64,000 nt of DNA from Flavobacterium marginilacus (GTDB lineage: Bacteria; Bacteroidota; Bacteroidia; Flavobacteriales; Flavobacteriaceae): positions 434,001-498,000 of the forward strand of contig NZ_CP113975.1 of NCBI RefSeq assembly GCF_026870155.1, read 5' to 3'. The notes under the pieces were generated by a model that made no database searches, was not told the DNA's origin, and worked only from the letters and a program-made list of their open reading frames with translations. This document shows positions 31,001-39,458 of the stretch, piece by piece (the stretch's first letter is position 1; every line of letters begins with the position of its first letter). The translations under genes were made by a program, and so were the position numbers.

Positions 31001-31129
31001 TATGTTTACTCCTGAGATTGGCTGACCTGATACATTATCAAGTACCGTTCCTTCAACTTTGTTCTGAGCCATAGCACAAAAAGGAAGCAGGAGTAATAAA
31101 AATAACAACTTTTTGTAAATTGTTTTCAT
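28067..31129 (-). CDS. susC: SusC/RagA family TonB-dependent outer membrane transporter (1020 aa)
   Basis: The TonB-dependent porin that imports bound oligosaccharides. It has a signal peptide (ending CAMAQ), a carboxypeptidase-regulatory-like N-terminal domain (VEGTVLDNVSGQPISGVNIK), the plug starting at LKEVVVQVGYGAIKKKDATG with the SusC signature ASNGVILITTKKG, and a C-terminal beta-barrel ending in YSLGVNVDF. It is the first gene of the susC-susD-susE-amylase operon and is preceded by a promoter with palindromic operators. The divergent lacI-type gene is probably its regulator. Confidence 0.97.
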   Translation of the reverse strand: MKTIYKKLLFLLLLLPFCAMAQNKVEGTVLDNVSGQPISGVNIKVKGSTTSASTDFDGKFQLANVKPTDVLTITYMGYQTKSVTVGSQNSLAIKLEEDANQLKEVVVQVGYGAIKKKDATGAVAVLSSKDFNKGAVISADQLISGKVSGVVVTSAGGSPDSTSNIRIRGGSSLSASNSPLIIIDGVALDNITPAGSANPMSLVNPNDIETFSVLKDASATAIYGSRASNGVILITTKKGTSGTPQFSFTNITSMGYINKKIDMMDGDAFSKFIQTNFPAQTNLLGIDDPTTTAVDNLATPQIEGRILSNTDWQKVIYRNAVSSDNNFSAKANLFKKIPFRASIGYLNYNGLVKTNDYKRYSGALKLSPSLLEDHLKIDLNAKVLRSEKNAVDEAGAIGSALNMDPTKPVYDTNANNIFGGYYQNLNPATKNIAGQTNPLNILEQRRRPEEINKFLGNAQFDYKLHFMPSIRAVVNLGLEASNSHIEEVYGDYAIQTYGLNQTTNTNILNPGVNYKEDQTITNKTLNSYFVYTLPSTSDLISKFDVQAGYDYQNFVVDGNKSIFRYNPTTHIREPFIENLNNTNNRYYNSYNIQSFFGRSNVDLLNKYLFTFTVRADGSSLFKSNNRWGIFPAAGFAWRIKDESFLKDVETIEDLKLRLGYGITGQQDIISVAGYYPTTPLFSPGTITSQYLPGINTYSAKPFDDSLTWEKTTTFNVGIDFGLFKNDLLTGTVDLYAKKTNDLLAKVPGKPGQSLTNEFVANVGSLTNKGVEVSLNLKPIATKDITWIINGNAAYNESKITDLKGVTANPVADSKLPTGTGIAFAYNAVGQAPFSAWVLEQVYDASGKPIQGAYVDRNKDGIINNDDKYYVALRPKFTFGFGTSLTYKNADFSASFRGQSGGKTYNSRNLVAGNVARAFDTQSNTLNNVLDMEIPFQNTLNGVESSDYFLENASFLRCENITLGYKFKELLKGLDLRVYTAANNLFIITKYSGQDPENFNGIDNNFYPRPTMYSLGVNVDF

Positions 31130-31194
31130 ACTTTTTGTTTAAATTAATTGTTTTTTTGGTTAAGTTTTGTTTAAGTTTTCTTTACTTCGAATTC

Positions 31195-31223
31195 CAAAAT
31201 TATGAATTTATTAACACGCTCAA
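31195..31223 (-). promoter_or_regulatory. susC promoter (-33/-7)
   Basis: On the minus strand TTG (31221-31223) and TAATTTTG (31195-31202) are separated by 18 nt, fitting the Bacteroidetes consensus. Transcription would start near 31188, giving a leader of about 60 nt before susC. Confidence 0.65.
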
Positions 31224-31227
31224 CGTG
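31215..31227. promoter_or_regulatory. Palindromic operator covering the susC -33 element
   Basis: CACG-CTCAA-CGTG is a perfect dyad with a central 5-nt spacer, and its middle CAA is the -33 TTG read on the other strand. CG-containing dyads of this kind are typical LacI-family operators. Confidence 0.55.
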
Positions 31228-31244
31228 GCGAAAATTATATCAGC

Positions 31245-31258
31245 TTACGAAAACGTGA
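31245..31258. promoter_or_regulatory. Second palindromic operator in the susC-lacI gap
   Basis: TTACG-AAAA-CGTGA is a near-perfect dyad (ACG/CGT core exact) 30 bp upstream of the first on the susC side. Confidence 0.5.
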
Positions 31259-31374
31259 TAGTGTTGAAAACTTTGTAAATTATCTCAATTTTTATGCGAA
31301 TATTTACAATAAATAAAAATTTATGTTACCTTTATTACGAATCGAATAGTACAATCAAGTAATGACACTTTAAT

Positions 31375-32397
31375 ATGAAGAAAAAAATAACGTTAAAGCA
31401 AATTGCCAAAGAATTGGATGTTTCTATTTCAACTGTTTCAAAATCACTTAGAAACAGCCCTGAAATTGGCGAAGAAACACGATTAAAAGTTCAGGCTTTT
31501 GCTAAGTTTTATCACTATAAACCCAACAATATTGCGCTGAGCCTGAAAAACCGGAAAACCAAAACTATTGGAATTATCATCCCTGAAATTGTACATCATT
31601 TTTTCTCAACAGTAATTAATGGTATTGAACAGATAGCTAACGAAAATGGATACAGTGTAGTTATCTGCCTATCGGATGATTCCTTTGATAAAGAAGTGCT
31701 CAATATGGAACTTTTGGCCAATGGCAGTATTGATGGCTTTATCATGTCCTTATCTAAAGAGACCCAGTTTAAAGGGGATTTTCATCATATTACCGAAGTG
31801 ATTAATCAGGGAATGCCAGTAGTCATGTTTGACCGTGTGACGAATGAAGTTCTGTGTGACAAAGTAATTATTGATGACAAACAGGCCGCCTATGAGGCCG
31901 TTCAGAGCCTGATCGATAAAGGCCGGAAAAAGATTGCTCTTGTAACAACCGTCGATTATGTAAGTGTTGGTAAATTAAGGACTGATGGATATGTAAAAGC
32001 ACTGCTGGACAATAATCTGCCTTTTGATGAGCATTTGATTATAAAAATTGAAGATATCGATACCTGCGAAATTATTATTGGCAAGTTACTGGAAGATGAA
32101 GCTATCGATGCCGTTTTTGCTGTCAATGAAATTTTTGCCGTTACCTGTATCAAAACGGCTCATAAAATTGGATTGAATGTCCCCAATGATCTTGCAGTAA
32201 TTGCTTTTACCGATGGAATGATTTCCAAATATTCAACTCCAACGATTACTACTGTAAGTCAAAGCGGCGTAAAAATGGGTAACCGTGCTGCTAAAATAAT
32301 TATTGACCGGCTGGAATCGGAAGATGAATCGGAGGAAGAAAATTACATTACCGAAGTTATTGAAACCTATCTGGTCGAAAGAGAATCTACCAATTAA
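31375..32397 (+). CDS. LacI family transcriptional regulator of the starch locus (340 aa)
   Basis: It has an N-terminal helix-turn-helix (MKKKITLKQIAKELDVSISTVSKSLRNSPEIGEE), then hinge and periplasmic-binding-protein-like core (TKTIGIIIPEIVHHFFSTVINGIEQIANENGYSVVICLSDDS), ending in LacI-typical TTVSQSGVKMGNRAAKIIIDRLE. It is divergent from susC and upstream of the MFS-phosphorylase operon, so it likely controls both. The classical Bacteroides sus locus uses the membrane regulator SusR, which is absent here. The effector is probably maltose or a derivative (inference). Confidence 0.92.
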   Translation: MKKKITLKQIAKELDVSISTVSKSLRNSPEIGEETRLKVQAFAKFYHYKPNNIALSLKNRKTKTIGIIIPEIVHHFFSTVINGIEQIANENGYSVVICLSDDSFDKEVLNMELLANGSIDGFIMSLSKETQFKGDFHHITEVINQGMPVVMFDRVTNEVLCDKVIIDDKQAAYEAVQSLIDKGRKKIALVTTVDYVSVGKLRTDGYVKALLDNNLPFDEHLIIKIEDIDTCEIIIGKLLEDEAIDAVFAVNEIFAVTCIKTAHKIGLNVPNDLAVIAFTDGMISKYSTPTITTVSQSGVKMGNRAAKIIIDRLESEDESEEENYITEVIETYLVERESTN

Positions 32398-33093
32398 AAA
32401 ACATGCAGCATTGCTATGAGAATGAATCCATAAAATTCTGCTGCTGAAAAAACTAATAAAACCAAAATCGAATGGATTGAATCCGTTTGATTTTTTTTTG
32501 CAATATGTCAATTCTGAAAAGATTTGCAAAGAAAATACGTAAATTATTAATTACTACAACCTTGTAGTAAAAAAAAATGATGATTTTTGAATTTTATTAA
32601 ATAATTACTAAAAAGATTTTTATACATTTACTCCACGTTTATAACTTTTCTTTTACTTCGAAAATGAGATGAGTTTTTTATAACGATAAATTTCGGATGC
32701 TATTTTTTTTGCATTTGATATAATCTTTTAAAAAAAAAGATTCAATAAATTATAATGATTTAATGAATTTTTACAAAAGTATAGTTAACTATATGAGTGA
32801 ATCCTTTTGAGGATATTTTTTAGCTGTACGATGCTGTTGTCCATTACAATTTTTATAAAATGCACTTAATAATTCTAAGCAAATGAATTTAATTTTGCTT
32901 TTTTAGAAGAAACCAAAGGCTGGTTTTTTTGAAAGGAAATTTAAAGTGTGATATAAGAATTGATTTGAAGGCATTTGATTTGAACTCAATTTCATTTTGT
33001 TATTATGGGTGTTTTTTATTAGAAATTATAGTTAATTTTTAATGATAAACATTGTATAACTGTTTGTTTAGTAAATAAATAAAATTTTTAATA
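32398..33093. other. Long AT-rich intergenic region upstream of the maltose operon
   Basis: 696 bp without a convincing gene. It contains small dyads (ACTACAA-CC-TTGTAGT at 32552-32567; an AATCTTTT/AAGATT pair near 32723) and one -7-like box TAATTTTG at 32890-32897, without a well placed TTG. I find no clear operator matching the susC palindromes. Confidence 0.6.
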
Positions 33094-34419
33094 ATGGGAA
33101 AACCAAATTTAAGTTTTTGGCAGATTTGGAATTTAAGTTTTGGATTCTTGGGAGTTCAAATCGGATATTCTTTGCAAAATGGAAACACAAGTAGAATATT
33201 AGAAGCACTAGGTGCCGATGTTCACAGCATTGGGTACTTTTGGTTAGCGGCGCCGTTGGCTGGTTTAATTGTACAGCCTATTATTGGTCTTTCAAGCGAT
33301 AAAACCTGGACCAGATTAGGCCGCCGTATCCCTTTTATATTATTTGGCGCAATTGTATCGGCACTGGCAATGTTTTTTATGCCCAATGCTGAATATTTCA
33401 CTTATCTGTTGACACCTCTGGCTTTTGGAGCTGTGATGCTATTGCTTATGGATACATCATTTAATGTTACCATGCAGCCATTTAGAGCGCTTGTGGGTGA
33501 TATGGTAAATGATGAACAGCGTAATTTAGGCTATTCACTGCAAAGTGCATTAATTAATTTTGGTGCTGTTTTTGGATCATTATTGCCTTGGATTTTAGTA
33601 AAAATAGGATTGTCAAACGTCCCTGCTGCTGGCGAAAAAGTAGCAGAATCCGTAATCTGGTCTTTCTACATTGGAGGAGCCATATTATTAGCAACAGTAC
33701 TTTGGACAGTGTTAAGAACTAAAGAATATGCGCCAAAAGAACATGCCGAATATAATAATATTGATTTGAATGCTGCTGAAGATAAGCCAAAAGAAAATAT
33801 TTTTAACCTGATAGGCAATGCTCCTAAAATATTTTGGCAGCTTGGCATTGTTCAGTTTTTTTCATGGTTTGCCTTGTTTTTAATGTGGGTTTATACCACA
33901 AGAGCTATCGCTAATCAAGTTTGGGGACCCGCCGCTCTCGATGCTAAATCAGTCGGATTTAATGAAGCAGGGGACTGGACAGGGGTAATGTTTGCATTTT
34001 ATAGTGGTGTTGCAGCATTGTTCTCACTTTTAATTCCATCGATTGCTAAATCAATCGGAAGAAAAAAAACCTACAGTTTCTCTTTATTTATGGGAGGATT
34101 AGGGCTGATTTCTATGTTTGTAGTCGAAGACAAAAACATGTTACTGCTTTCTATTTCGGGAGTAGGATTGGCTTGGGCGGCTATCTTGGCCATGCCATAT
34201 GCAATGCTTTCAGGGTCATTGCCTGCCGAAAAAATGGGGGTATATATGGGATTATTTAATGCCACGATAACGCTGCCACAAATAACAGCAGGATTATTAG
34301 GAAGTACTATAATTGTGCTTTTCGGAGGAGAACCAATGGCGATAATTGTAATAGCAGGAATATCTCTGCTGATTGCTGGTTTGGCTGTGTTTTTCGTTAA
34401 AGAAAAAGTGCAGGAATAA
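33094..34419 (+). CDS. MFS sugar transporter, probable maltose importer (441 aa)
   Basis: A twelve-helix carrier of the glycoside-proton symporter/SLC45-like type. It has an N-terminal membrane pair (FWQIWNLSFGFLGVQIGYSLQNG), the loop motif SSDKTWTRLGRRIPFILFGAI and DTSFNVTMQPFRALVGDMV, typical of maltose/sucrose MFS transporters. No signal peptide is needed. It is first in an operon with beta-phosphoglucomutase and maltose phosphorylase, so I infer that it takes maltose from periplasm to cytoplasm. Confidence 0.9.
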   Translation: MGKPNLSFWQIWNLSFGFLGVQIGYSLQNGNTSRILEALGADVHSIGYFWLAAPLAGLIVQPIIGLSSDKTWTRLGRRIPFILFGAIVSALAMFFMPNAEYFTYLLTPLAFGAVMLLLMDTSFNVTMQPFRALVGDMVNDEQRNLGYSLQSALINFGAVFGSLLPWILVKIGLSNVPAAGEKVAESVIWSFYIGGAILLATVLWTVLRTKEYAPKEHAEYNNIDLNAAEDKPKENIFNLIGNAPKIFWQLGIVQFFSWFALFLMWVYTTRAIANQVWGPAALDAKSVGFNEAGDWTGVMFAFYSGVAALFSLLIPSIAKSIGRKKTYSFSLFMGGLGLISMFVVEDKNMLLLSISGVGLAWAAILAMPYAMLSGSLPAEKMGVYMGLFNATITLPQITAGLLGSTIIVLFGGEPMAIIVIAGISLLIAGLAVFFVKEKVQE

Positions 34420-34440
34420 AATAAAATAATAAGCAGAATA

Positions 34441-35100
34441 ATGGAAAAGAGAAAAGGATTTATTTTTGATTTAGACGGTGTAATTGTTGACACTGCCAAA
34501 TATCATTTCTTAGCGTGGAAAAAAATCGCAAGCGGATTAGGAATTGATTTCACATTAGAACATAATGAATTATTAAAAGGAGTGAGCCGCGTTCGTTCCT
34601 TAGATATCATTTTAGAATTGGGAAACATTCAGGCTTCTCAGGAAGAAAAAGACAAATGGCTGATCCAAAAGAACGAAGATTATCTTTCGTATCTGGTCGA
34701 TATGAATGAGACTGAAATTCTGCCGGGAGTGATGAAGGTCTTAAAGTTTTTAAAAGCGAACAATCAGCCAATTGCTTTGGGATCTGCTAGTAAAAATGCA
34801 AGACCAATTCTTGAAAAAACTGGAGTTCTGCCATTTTTTGACGTTATAGTTGATGGAAATGATGTGGTGAATGCAAAACCAGATCCCGAAGTTTTCCTTC
34901 ACGCTGCACGATTATTGAATGTAACCAATGAAGACTCTATAGTTTTTGAAGATTCTGTAGCAGGAATTCAAGCTGCAAACATTGCCAAAATGATTAGTAT
35001 TGGCATTGGTCACGAAGAAACACTGTATGAAGCACAATACAATTTTAAAGATTTTACCGAAATGAATTCCACTTTTTTGGAATTATTAATTAATAAATAA
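34441..35100 (+). CDS. pgmB: Beta-phosphoglucomutase, HAD superfamily (219 aa)
   Basis: Converts beta-glucose 1-phosphate, made by maltose phosphorylase, to glucose 6-phosphate. Motif I is FDLDGVIVDTAKYHFLAWK (nucleophile D and second D of DxD), with cap signature SRVRSLDIIL, motif II ALGSASKN, motif III KPDPEVFLHA and motif IV FEDSVAGIQAA. It has no signal peptide, so it is cytoplasmic. It starts 21 nt after the MFS gene and precedes the GH65 gene, the canonical pairing of these activities. Confidence 0.94.
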   Translation: MEKRKGFIFDLDGVIVDTAKYHFLAWKKIASGLGIDFTLEHNELLKGVSRVRSLDIILELGNIQASQEEKDKWLIQKNEDYLSYLVDMNETEILPGVMKVLKFLKANNQPIALGSASKNARPILEKTGVLPFFDVIVDGNDVVNAKPDPEVFLHAARLLNVTNEDSIVFEDSVAGIQAANIAKMISIGIGHEETLYEAQYNFKDFTEMNSTFLELLINK

Positions 35101-35114
35101 TTAGTCAATCAGAA

Positions 35115-35158
35115 AATGTGAAAATTGGATAATTCACAAAGAGTTTAATTTTCACATT
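35115..35158. repeat. Intergenic dyad AATGTGAAAATT / AATTTTCACATT
   Basis: Two 12-bp perfect inverted arms (35115-35126 and 35147-35158) lie between pgmB and the GH65 gene, with extra partial words AATTCACAAAG and TTAACACATT around them. The dyad is transcribed with the operon. Confidence 0.6.
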
Positions 35159-35175
35159 AACACATTAAAAAAAAA

Positions 35176-37470
35176 ATGAATCAAGATTATATAAAACCAG
35201 ATAATTGGTCTATCATCGAAGAAGGATTTGATAAGGAACAAGTTAAATCTTCCGAAAGTTTATTCAGTATCGGTAACGGTGCTATGGGACAGAGAGCGAA
35301 TTTTGAAGAAAATTATTCAGGGGAAACTTTTCAGGGAAGTTACATTGCTGGAATTTATTACCCAGACAAAACTAAAGTAGGCTGGTGGAAAAACGGTTAT
35401 CCAAAATATTTTGCTAAAGTATTGAATGCTCCAAACTGGATTGGAATCAATATTGAAATTAATGGAGAAGACTTTGATTTGAATACCTGTACCGAAGTTT
35501 CAAATTACCGTCGTGAATTGAATATGAAAGAGGGCTGGTACAACCGTTCCTTTCAGGCGACACTTAAAAATGGTACTGAAGTATCGGTGAATGTCCGTCG
35601 TTTTCTATCTCTGGATTTAGACGAAGCTGGAGTAATCAATTATGAAATCACTCCTTTGAACAAAGACGCCAAAATTATCTATAAACCTTACATCGATGCT
35701 GGTGTAACCAATGAAGATGCTAACTGGGAAGAGAAATTCTGGGAACCATTAGACGTTAAAAAATCTGGAAACGAAGCTTTTGTTACAGCACAGACTTTCA
35801 AAACGCATTTTAAAGTAACAACCTTTATGCAGAATACCATTTTTGCAAAAGGCGAAAAACAAAATTTATCTCCTACTTCTGTTGATACGACTGCTGATAA
35901 AATTTTATTTTATTACGATGTTATTGCTGCAAAAGGAGAAAAATCCGGAATCCAGAAAATTGGAGGTTACACTGTTTCGCTAAATCATACCGATACCGTT
36001 TCGGCAGCAGAAAATGTTATTCAAAAAGCTTTAGCAAAAGGATACGATCAATTATTACAGGATCAGATTGATGCTTGGGCAAAAATCTGGGAAATGTCGG
36101 ATATCACTATCGATGGCGATGTAAAAGCACAGCAGGGAATCCGATTTAATATTTTCCAATTGAATCAAACTTACTTAGGTAAAGATTCCCGTTTAAATAT
36201 TGGGCCAAAAGGATTTACAGGCGAAAAATACGGAGGTTCTACTTATTGGGACACTGAGGCATATTGTATTCCATTTTATATGGCTACCAAAGACCAGCAG
36301 GTCGCCCGTAATTTATTGACGTATCGTTACAATCAATTGGATAAAGCAATTGAAAATGCTAAAGATAATTTAGGTTTTACTAATGGTGCAGCTTTGTATC
36401 CGATGGTTACCATGAATGGTGAAGAATGCCATAACGAATGGGAAATCACCCATGAGGAAATCCATAGAAATGGAGCGATTGCTTTTGCAATTTACAATTA
36501 CCACCGTTTTACAGGCGACTACTCCTATATTCCAGAGAAAGGATTGGAAGTATTAATTGGTATTGCCCGTTTTTGGCATCAAAGAGCTTCTTTTTCCAAA
36601 AACAAAAATCAATACATGATTTTGGGTGTAACTGGTCCAAACGAATACGAAAATAACATCAACAATAATTTCTATACCAATTATATTGCTAAATGGTGTA
36701 TCGATTATGCTACTGAACAAATTCAAAAAGTTACAGCAGAATATCCTGCAGACCACAAACGCATTATCGAAAAAGTAAAACTCTCGGAAGCAGAATTAGC
36801 GGAATGGAATAAAGTTTCGAGCAATATGTATTTCCCAAGATCGGAGGAAATGGGGATTTACCTGCAGCAGGACGGTTTCTTAGACAAAGATTTAGTCCGT
36901 GTAAAAGACTTAGACCGTTCACAAAGACCAATTAACCAAAAATGGTCTTGGGACAGAGTTTTGCGTTCGCCTTACATCAAACAGGCTGACGTATTGCAGT
37001 GTTTTTACTTCTTCGAAGATCATTTTTCGAAAGAAGAATTGGAGCGTAATTTTGATTTCTACGAATCATTTACAGTACATGAAAGTTCGCTTTCGCCTTG
37101 CGTACACTCGATTCAGGCTGCTTTATTAGATAAAATGGATATGGCCTACGCTTTCTATTTAAGAACTTCCCGTTTGGATCTTGATGATTACAACAAAGAG
37201 GTGGAAGAAGGCTGTCACATCACATCAATGGCAGGAACCTGGATGAGCATTGTGGAAGGATTCGGCGGAATGAGAGTGAAAAATGACGCACTTCATTTTT
37301 CTCCAAAAATTCCTAAAGAATGGGAAGGTTATTCCTTTAAAATCAATTTTAGAAACCAGATTCTGAAAATTGCAGTGGATCATAAGGAAACTAAATTCAC
37401 TTTGGAAGGGACAAATGAATTAACTGTTTATGTGAACGGCACAGCAGTTTTGGTTCAGCCAAATCATTAA
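35176..37470 (+). CDS. Maltose phosphorylase, GH65 (764 aa)
   Basis: Cleaves maltose with phosphate to glucose and beta-glucose 1-phosphate. It has the GH65 N-terminal beta-sandwich, the (alpha/alpha)6 barrel with the general-acid region NEWEITHEEIHRNGAIAF (catalytic Glu about residue 425), NEYENNINNNFYTNYIAKW, and a C-terminal beta domain. The length is usual for the family. It has no signal peptide, so acts in the cytoplasm with pgmB. Related GH65 enzymes use trehalose or kojibiose; maltose is chosen because of the starch context. Confidence 0.9.
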   Translation: MNQDYIKPDNWSIIEEGFDKEQVKSSESLFSIGNGAMGQRANFEENYSGETFQGSYIAGIYYPDKTKVGWWKNGYPKYFAKVLNAPNWIGINIEINGEDFDLNTCTEVSNYRRELNMKEGWYNRSFQATLKNGTEVSVNVRRFLSLDLDEAGVINYEITPLNKDAKIIYKPYIDAGVTNEDANWEEKFWEPLDVKKSGNEAFVTAQTFKTHFKVTTFMQNTIFAKGEKQNLSPTSVDTTADKILFYYDVIAAKGEKSGIQKIGGYTVSLNHTDTVSAAENVIQKALAKGYDQLLQDQIDAWAKIWEMSDITIDGDVKAQQGIRFNIFQLNQTYLGKDSRLNIGPKGFTGEKYGGSTYWDTEAYCIPFYMATKDQQVARNLLTYRYNQLDKAIENAKDNLGFTNGAALYPMVTMNGEECHNEWEITHEEIHRNGAIAFAIYNYHRFTGDYSYIPEKGLEVLIGIARFWHQRASFSKNKNQYMILGVTGPNEYENNINNNFYTNYIAKWCIDYATEQIQKVTAEYPADHKRIIEKVKLSEAELAEWNKVSSNMYFPRSEEMGIYLQQDGFLDKDLVRVKDLDRSQRPINQKWSWDRVLRSPYIKQADVLQCFYFFEDHFSKEELERNFDFYESFTVHESSLSPCVHSIQAALLDKMDMAYAFYLRTSRLDLDDYNKEVEEGCHITSMAGTWMSIVEGFGGMRVKNDALHFSPKIPKEWEGYSFKINFRNQILKIAVDHKETKFTLEGTNELTVYVNGTAVLVQPNH

Positions 37471-37484
37471 AATAAATTAGTAAA

Positions 37485-37521
37485 CAAACCCTTTCTTAGT
37501 ATTACTTCGAAAGGGTTTTAA
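37485..37521 (+). terminator. Terminator-like hairpin after maltose phosphorylase
   Basis: AAACCCTTTC pairs with GAAAGGGTTT (37509-37518) and is followed by a short T run. It lies before the GH13-GH31-GH13 group, so may reduce readthrough into the next genes. Confidence 0.7.
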
Positions 37522-37534
37522 AATTATAGCAGTA

Positions 37535-39373
37535 ATGAAAAAAGCAATTATTCTCATGTGTCTTATATCAGCATCCGTTTTTGCTCAAATTGACAGAGTT
37601 GAGCCCCCGTTTTGGTATGCAGGAATGCATAATCCAGAACTGCAGATTATGTTTTATGGTAAAAATATTGCCGAGAATGAAGTGACTGTTTCCAATAATA
37701 TTGTAATCAAAGAAGTAAAAAAGACCGAAAACCCCAATTATCTTTTTGTTACCATCGATACTAAAAATGTGACGGCTCAGGATTTAGTTTTTTCATTTTC
37801 GAAAAACAAAAAAGTCGCTTTCACAAAAAAATACAGTTTAAAACAAAGAAGGGAAAATTCCGCTTCCAGAAAAAGCTACGATGCCTCCGATTTGATTTAT
37901 CTGATAATGTCCGATCGTTTTGCGAATGGAAATCCAAAAAATGACAGCGATAAATCAGTTACTGAAAAAGGAAACCGAGCGCTTCCTGGCGGAAGACACG
38001 GTGGAGATATTGCCGGTATGATTCAGCATTTGGATTACATAAAAGAATTGGGAGCAACGGCACTTTGGCCGACACCACTTTGCGAAGATAATGACAAAGC
38101 CTATTCATACCATACTTACGGACAATCGGATGTTTACAAAATTGATCCCCGTTTTGGAACTAATGAAGAGTATGTACAGCTTTCGGCCGAACTGCACAAG
38201 CGCGACATGAAACTCATTATGGATTACGTGACCAATCATTGGGGAGCCGAACATTGGATGATGAAAGATTTGCCTACTTATGAATGGATTCATCAGTTTC
38301 CGGGTTATGCCCAAACCAATTACAGAATGACCACTCAGTTTGACCCGAACGCATCGCAGATTGATGCTAAAATGTGTATGGACGGCTGGTTTGTAAAATC
38401 AATGCCTGATTTGAATCAGTCGAATCCATTGGTGAATACTTATTTGAAACAAAACGCAATCTGGTGGATTGAGTATGCCAATTTAGATGGTTTTCGTGTA
38501 GATACCTATTCGTATTGTGATAAAAAAGGAATCGCCGAATGGACCAAAGCCGTTACCGATGAATACCCAAATTTCAACATCGTTGGGGAAGTCTGGATGC
38601 ACGATCAGGCGCAGATGGCGTATTGGCAGAAAGACAGTAAAATTGCAGCAATACAGGATTATAATTCGTACCTGCCGTCTGTAATGGATTTCACACTGAT
38701 GGAAACGATGGCCAATGTTTTCAATCAAGACAATGGAAAATGGAACGAAGGAATGGTCAATATTTATGAAAATTTCACCAATGATTTTCTGTATCCAAAC
38801 ATCAACAGCATCATGATTTTTGCCGAAAATCACGATACAAACCGTTTCAACGAAATTTATCAAAAAGATTTATCGAAATATAAAATGGCAATGACTTTGC
38901 TGGCAACCGTTCGAGGAATTCCACAGATTTATTACGGTTCCGAGATTGGAATGGCAGGAAGTAAAGACAAAGACGGCGATGCTGCCATTCGTCAGGATTT
39001 CCCTGGAGGCTGGGCAGGTGATGCCAATAACGCTTTCGCAAAAGAAGGAAGAACGACCGAGCAGCAGCAGTTTTTTGATTTCTCATCAAAATTGTTCAAT
39101 TGGAGAAAAACCAATGATGCCGTGCATTTCGGGAAGATGAAACATTACATTCCGGAGAATAATGTCTATGTGTATTTCAGATATACTGATTCCAAAGCGG
39201 TTATGGTGGTCATCAATAACAATAAGGAATCTAAAACTTTTGCAACTAACCGTTTTCAGGAGAGTTTGGTGAATTATTCAACTGGAAATGATGTGATTTC
39301 AGGAAAATCAATTGATTTGAAAAATGACATCACCATCGAAGGAAAATCGGTTCTGCTTTTGGAATTGAAGTGA
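37535..39373 (+). CDS. Periplasmic GH13 alpha-glucan hydrolase, neopullulanase-like, SusA role (612 aa)
   Basis: It has a signal peptide (MKKAIILMCLISASVFAQ), an N-terminal cyclomaltodextrinase-like beta domain (residues about 20-115), then the GH13 barrel: MDYVTNHWG (about 230), DGFRVDTYSY with the nucleophile D (about 320), IVGEVWMHD with the acid/base E (about 350) and AENHDTNRF (about 430). It should hydrolyse imported maltooligosaccharides in the periplasm. The final QxFxDG-like extracellular sorting tail is absent, consistent with a periplasmic enzyme. It starts after a weak terminator and precedes GH31. Confidence 0.9.
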   Translation: MKKAIILMCLISASVFAQIDRVEPPFWYAGMHNPELQIMFYGKNIAENEVTVSNNIVIKEVKKTENPNYLFVTIDTKNVTAQDLVFSFSKNKKVAFTKKYSLKQRRENSASRKSYDASDLIYLIMSDRFANGNPKNDSDKSVTEKGNRALPGGRHGGDIAGMIQHLDYIKELGATALWPTPLCEDNDKAYSYHTYGQSDVYKIDPRFGTNEEYVQLSAELHKRDMKLIMDYVTNHWGAEHWMMKDLPTYEWIHQFPGYAQTNYRMTTQFDPNASQIDAKMCMDGWFVKSMPDLNQSNPLVNTYLKQNAIWWIEYANLDGFRVDTYSYCDKKGIAEWTKAVTDEYPNFNIVGEVWMHDQAQMAYWQKDSKIAAIQDYNSYLPSVMDFTLMETMANVFNQDNGKWNEGMVNIYENFTNDFLYPNINSIMIFAENHDTNRFNEIYQKDLSKYKMAMTLLATVRGIPQIYYGSEIGMAGSKDKDGDAAIRQDFPGGWAGDANNAFAKEGRTTEQQQFFDFSSKLFNWRKTNDAVHFGKMKHYIPENNVYVYFRYTDSKAVMVVINNNKESKTFATNRFQESLVNYSTGNDVISGKSIDLKNDITIEGKSVLLLELK

Positions 39374-39381
39374 TTTTTTTA

Positions 39382-39440
39382 AACCATTAAGATATTAAGA
39401 GTCATTAAGAAAGCTTAATAACCTTAATATCTTAATGGTT
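39382..39440. repeat. 18-bp perfect dyad built from a CATTAAGATATTAAG word
   Basis: AACCATTAAGATATTAAG (39382-39399) and CTTAATATCTTAATGGTT (39423-39440) are exact inverses with a related word inside the loop. The right arm overlaps the upstream in-frame ATG of the GH31 gene, which argues for the later start at 39459. Confidence 0.75.
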
Positions 39441-39458
39441 CAAAATTTTAGATTAGCT

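Noticed and set aside
32552..32567. ACTACAA/TTGTAGT dyad as the terminator of the lacI gene
   Set aside because: It has no T tract on the + strand side and lies about 155 bp after the stop.
39435..39458. Upstream in-frame ATG (MVQNFRLA) as start of the GH31 gene
   Set aside because: The first ATG is part of the right arm of a perfect 18-bp dyad, and starting there would place eight residues before a clean signal peptide.
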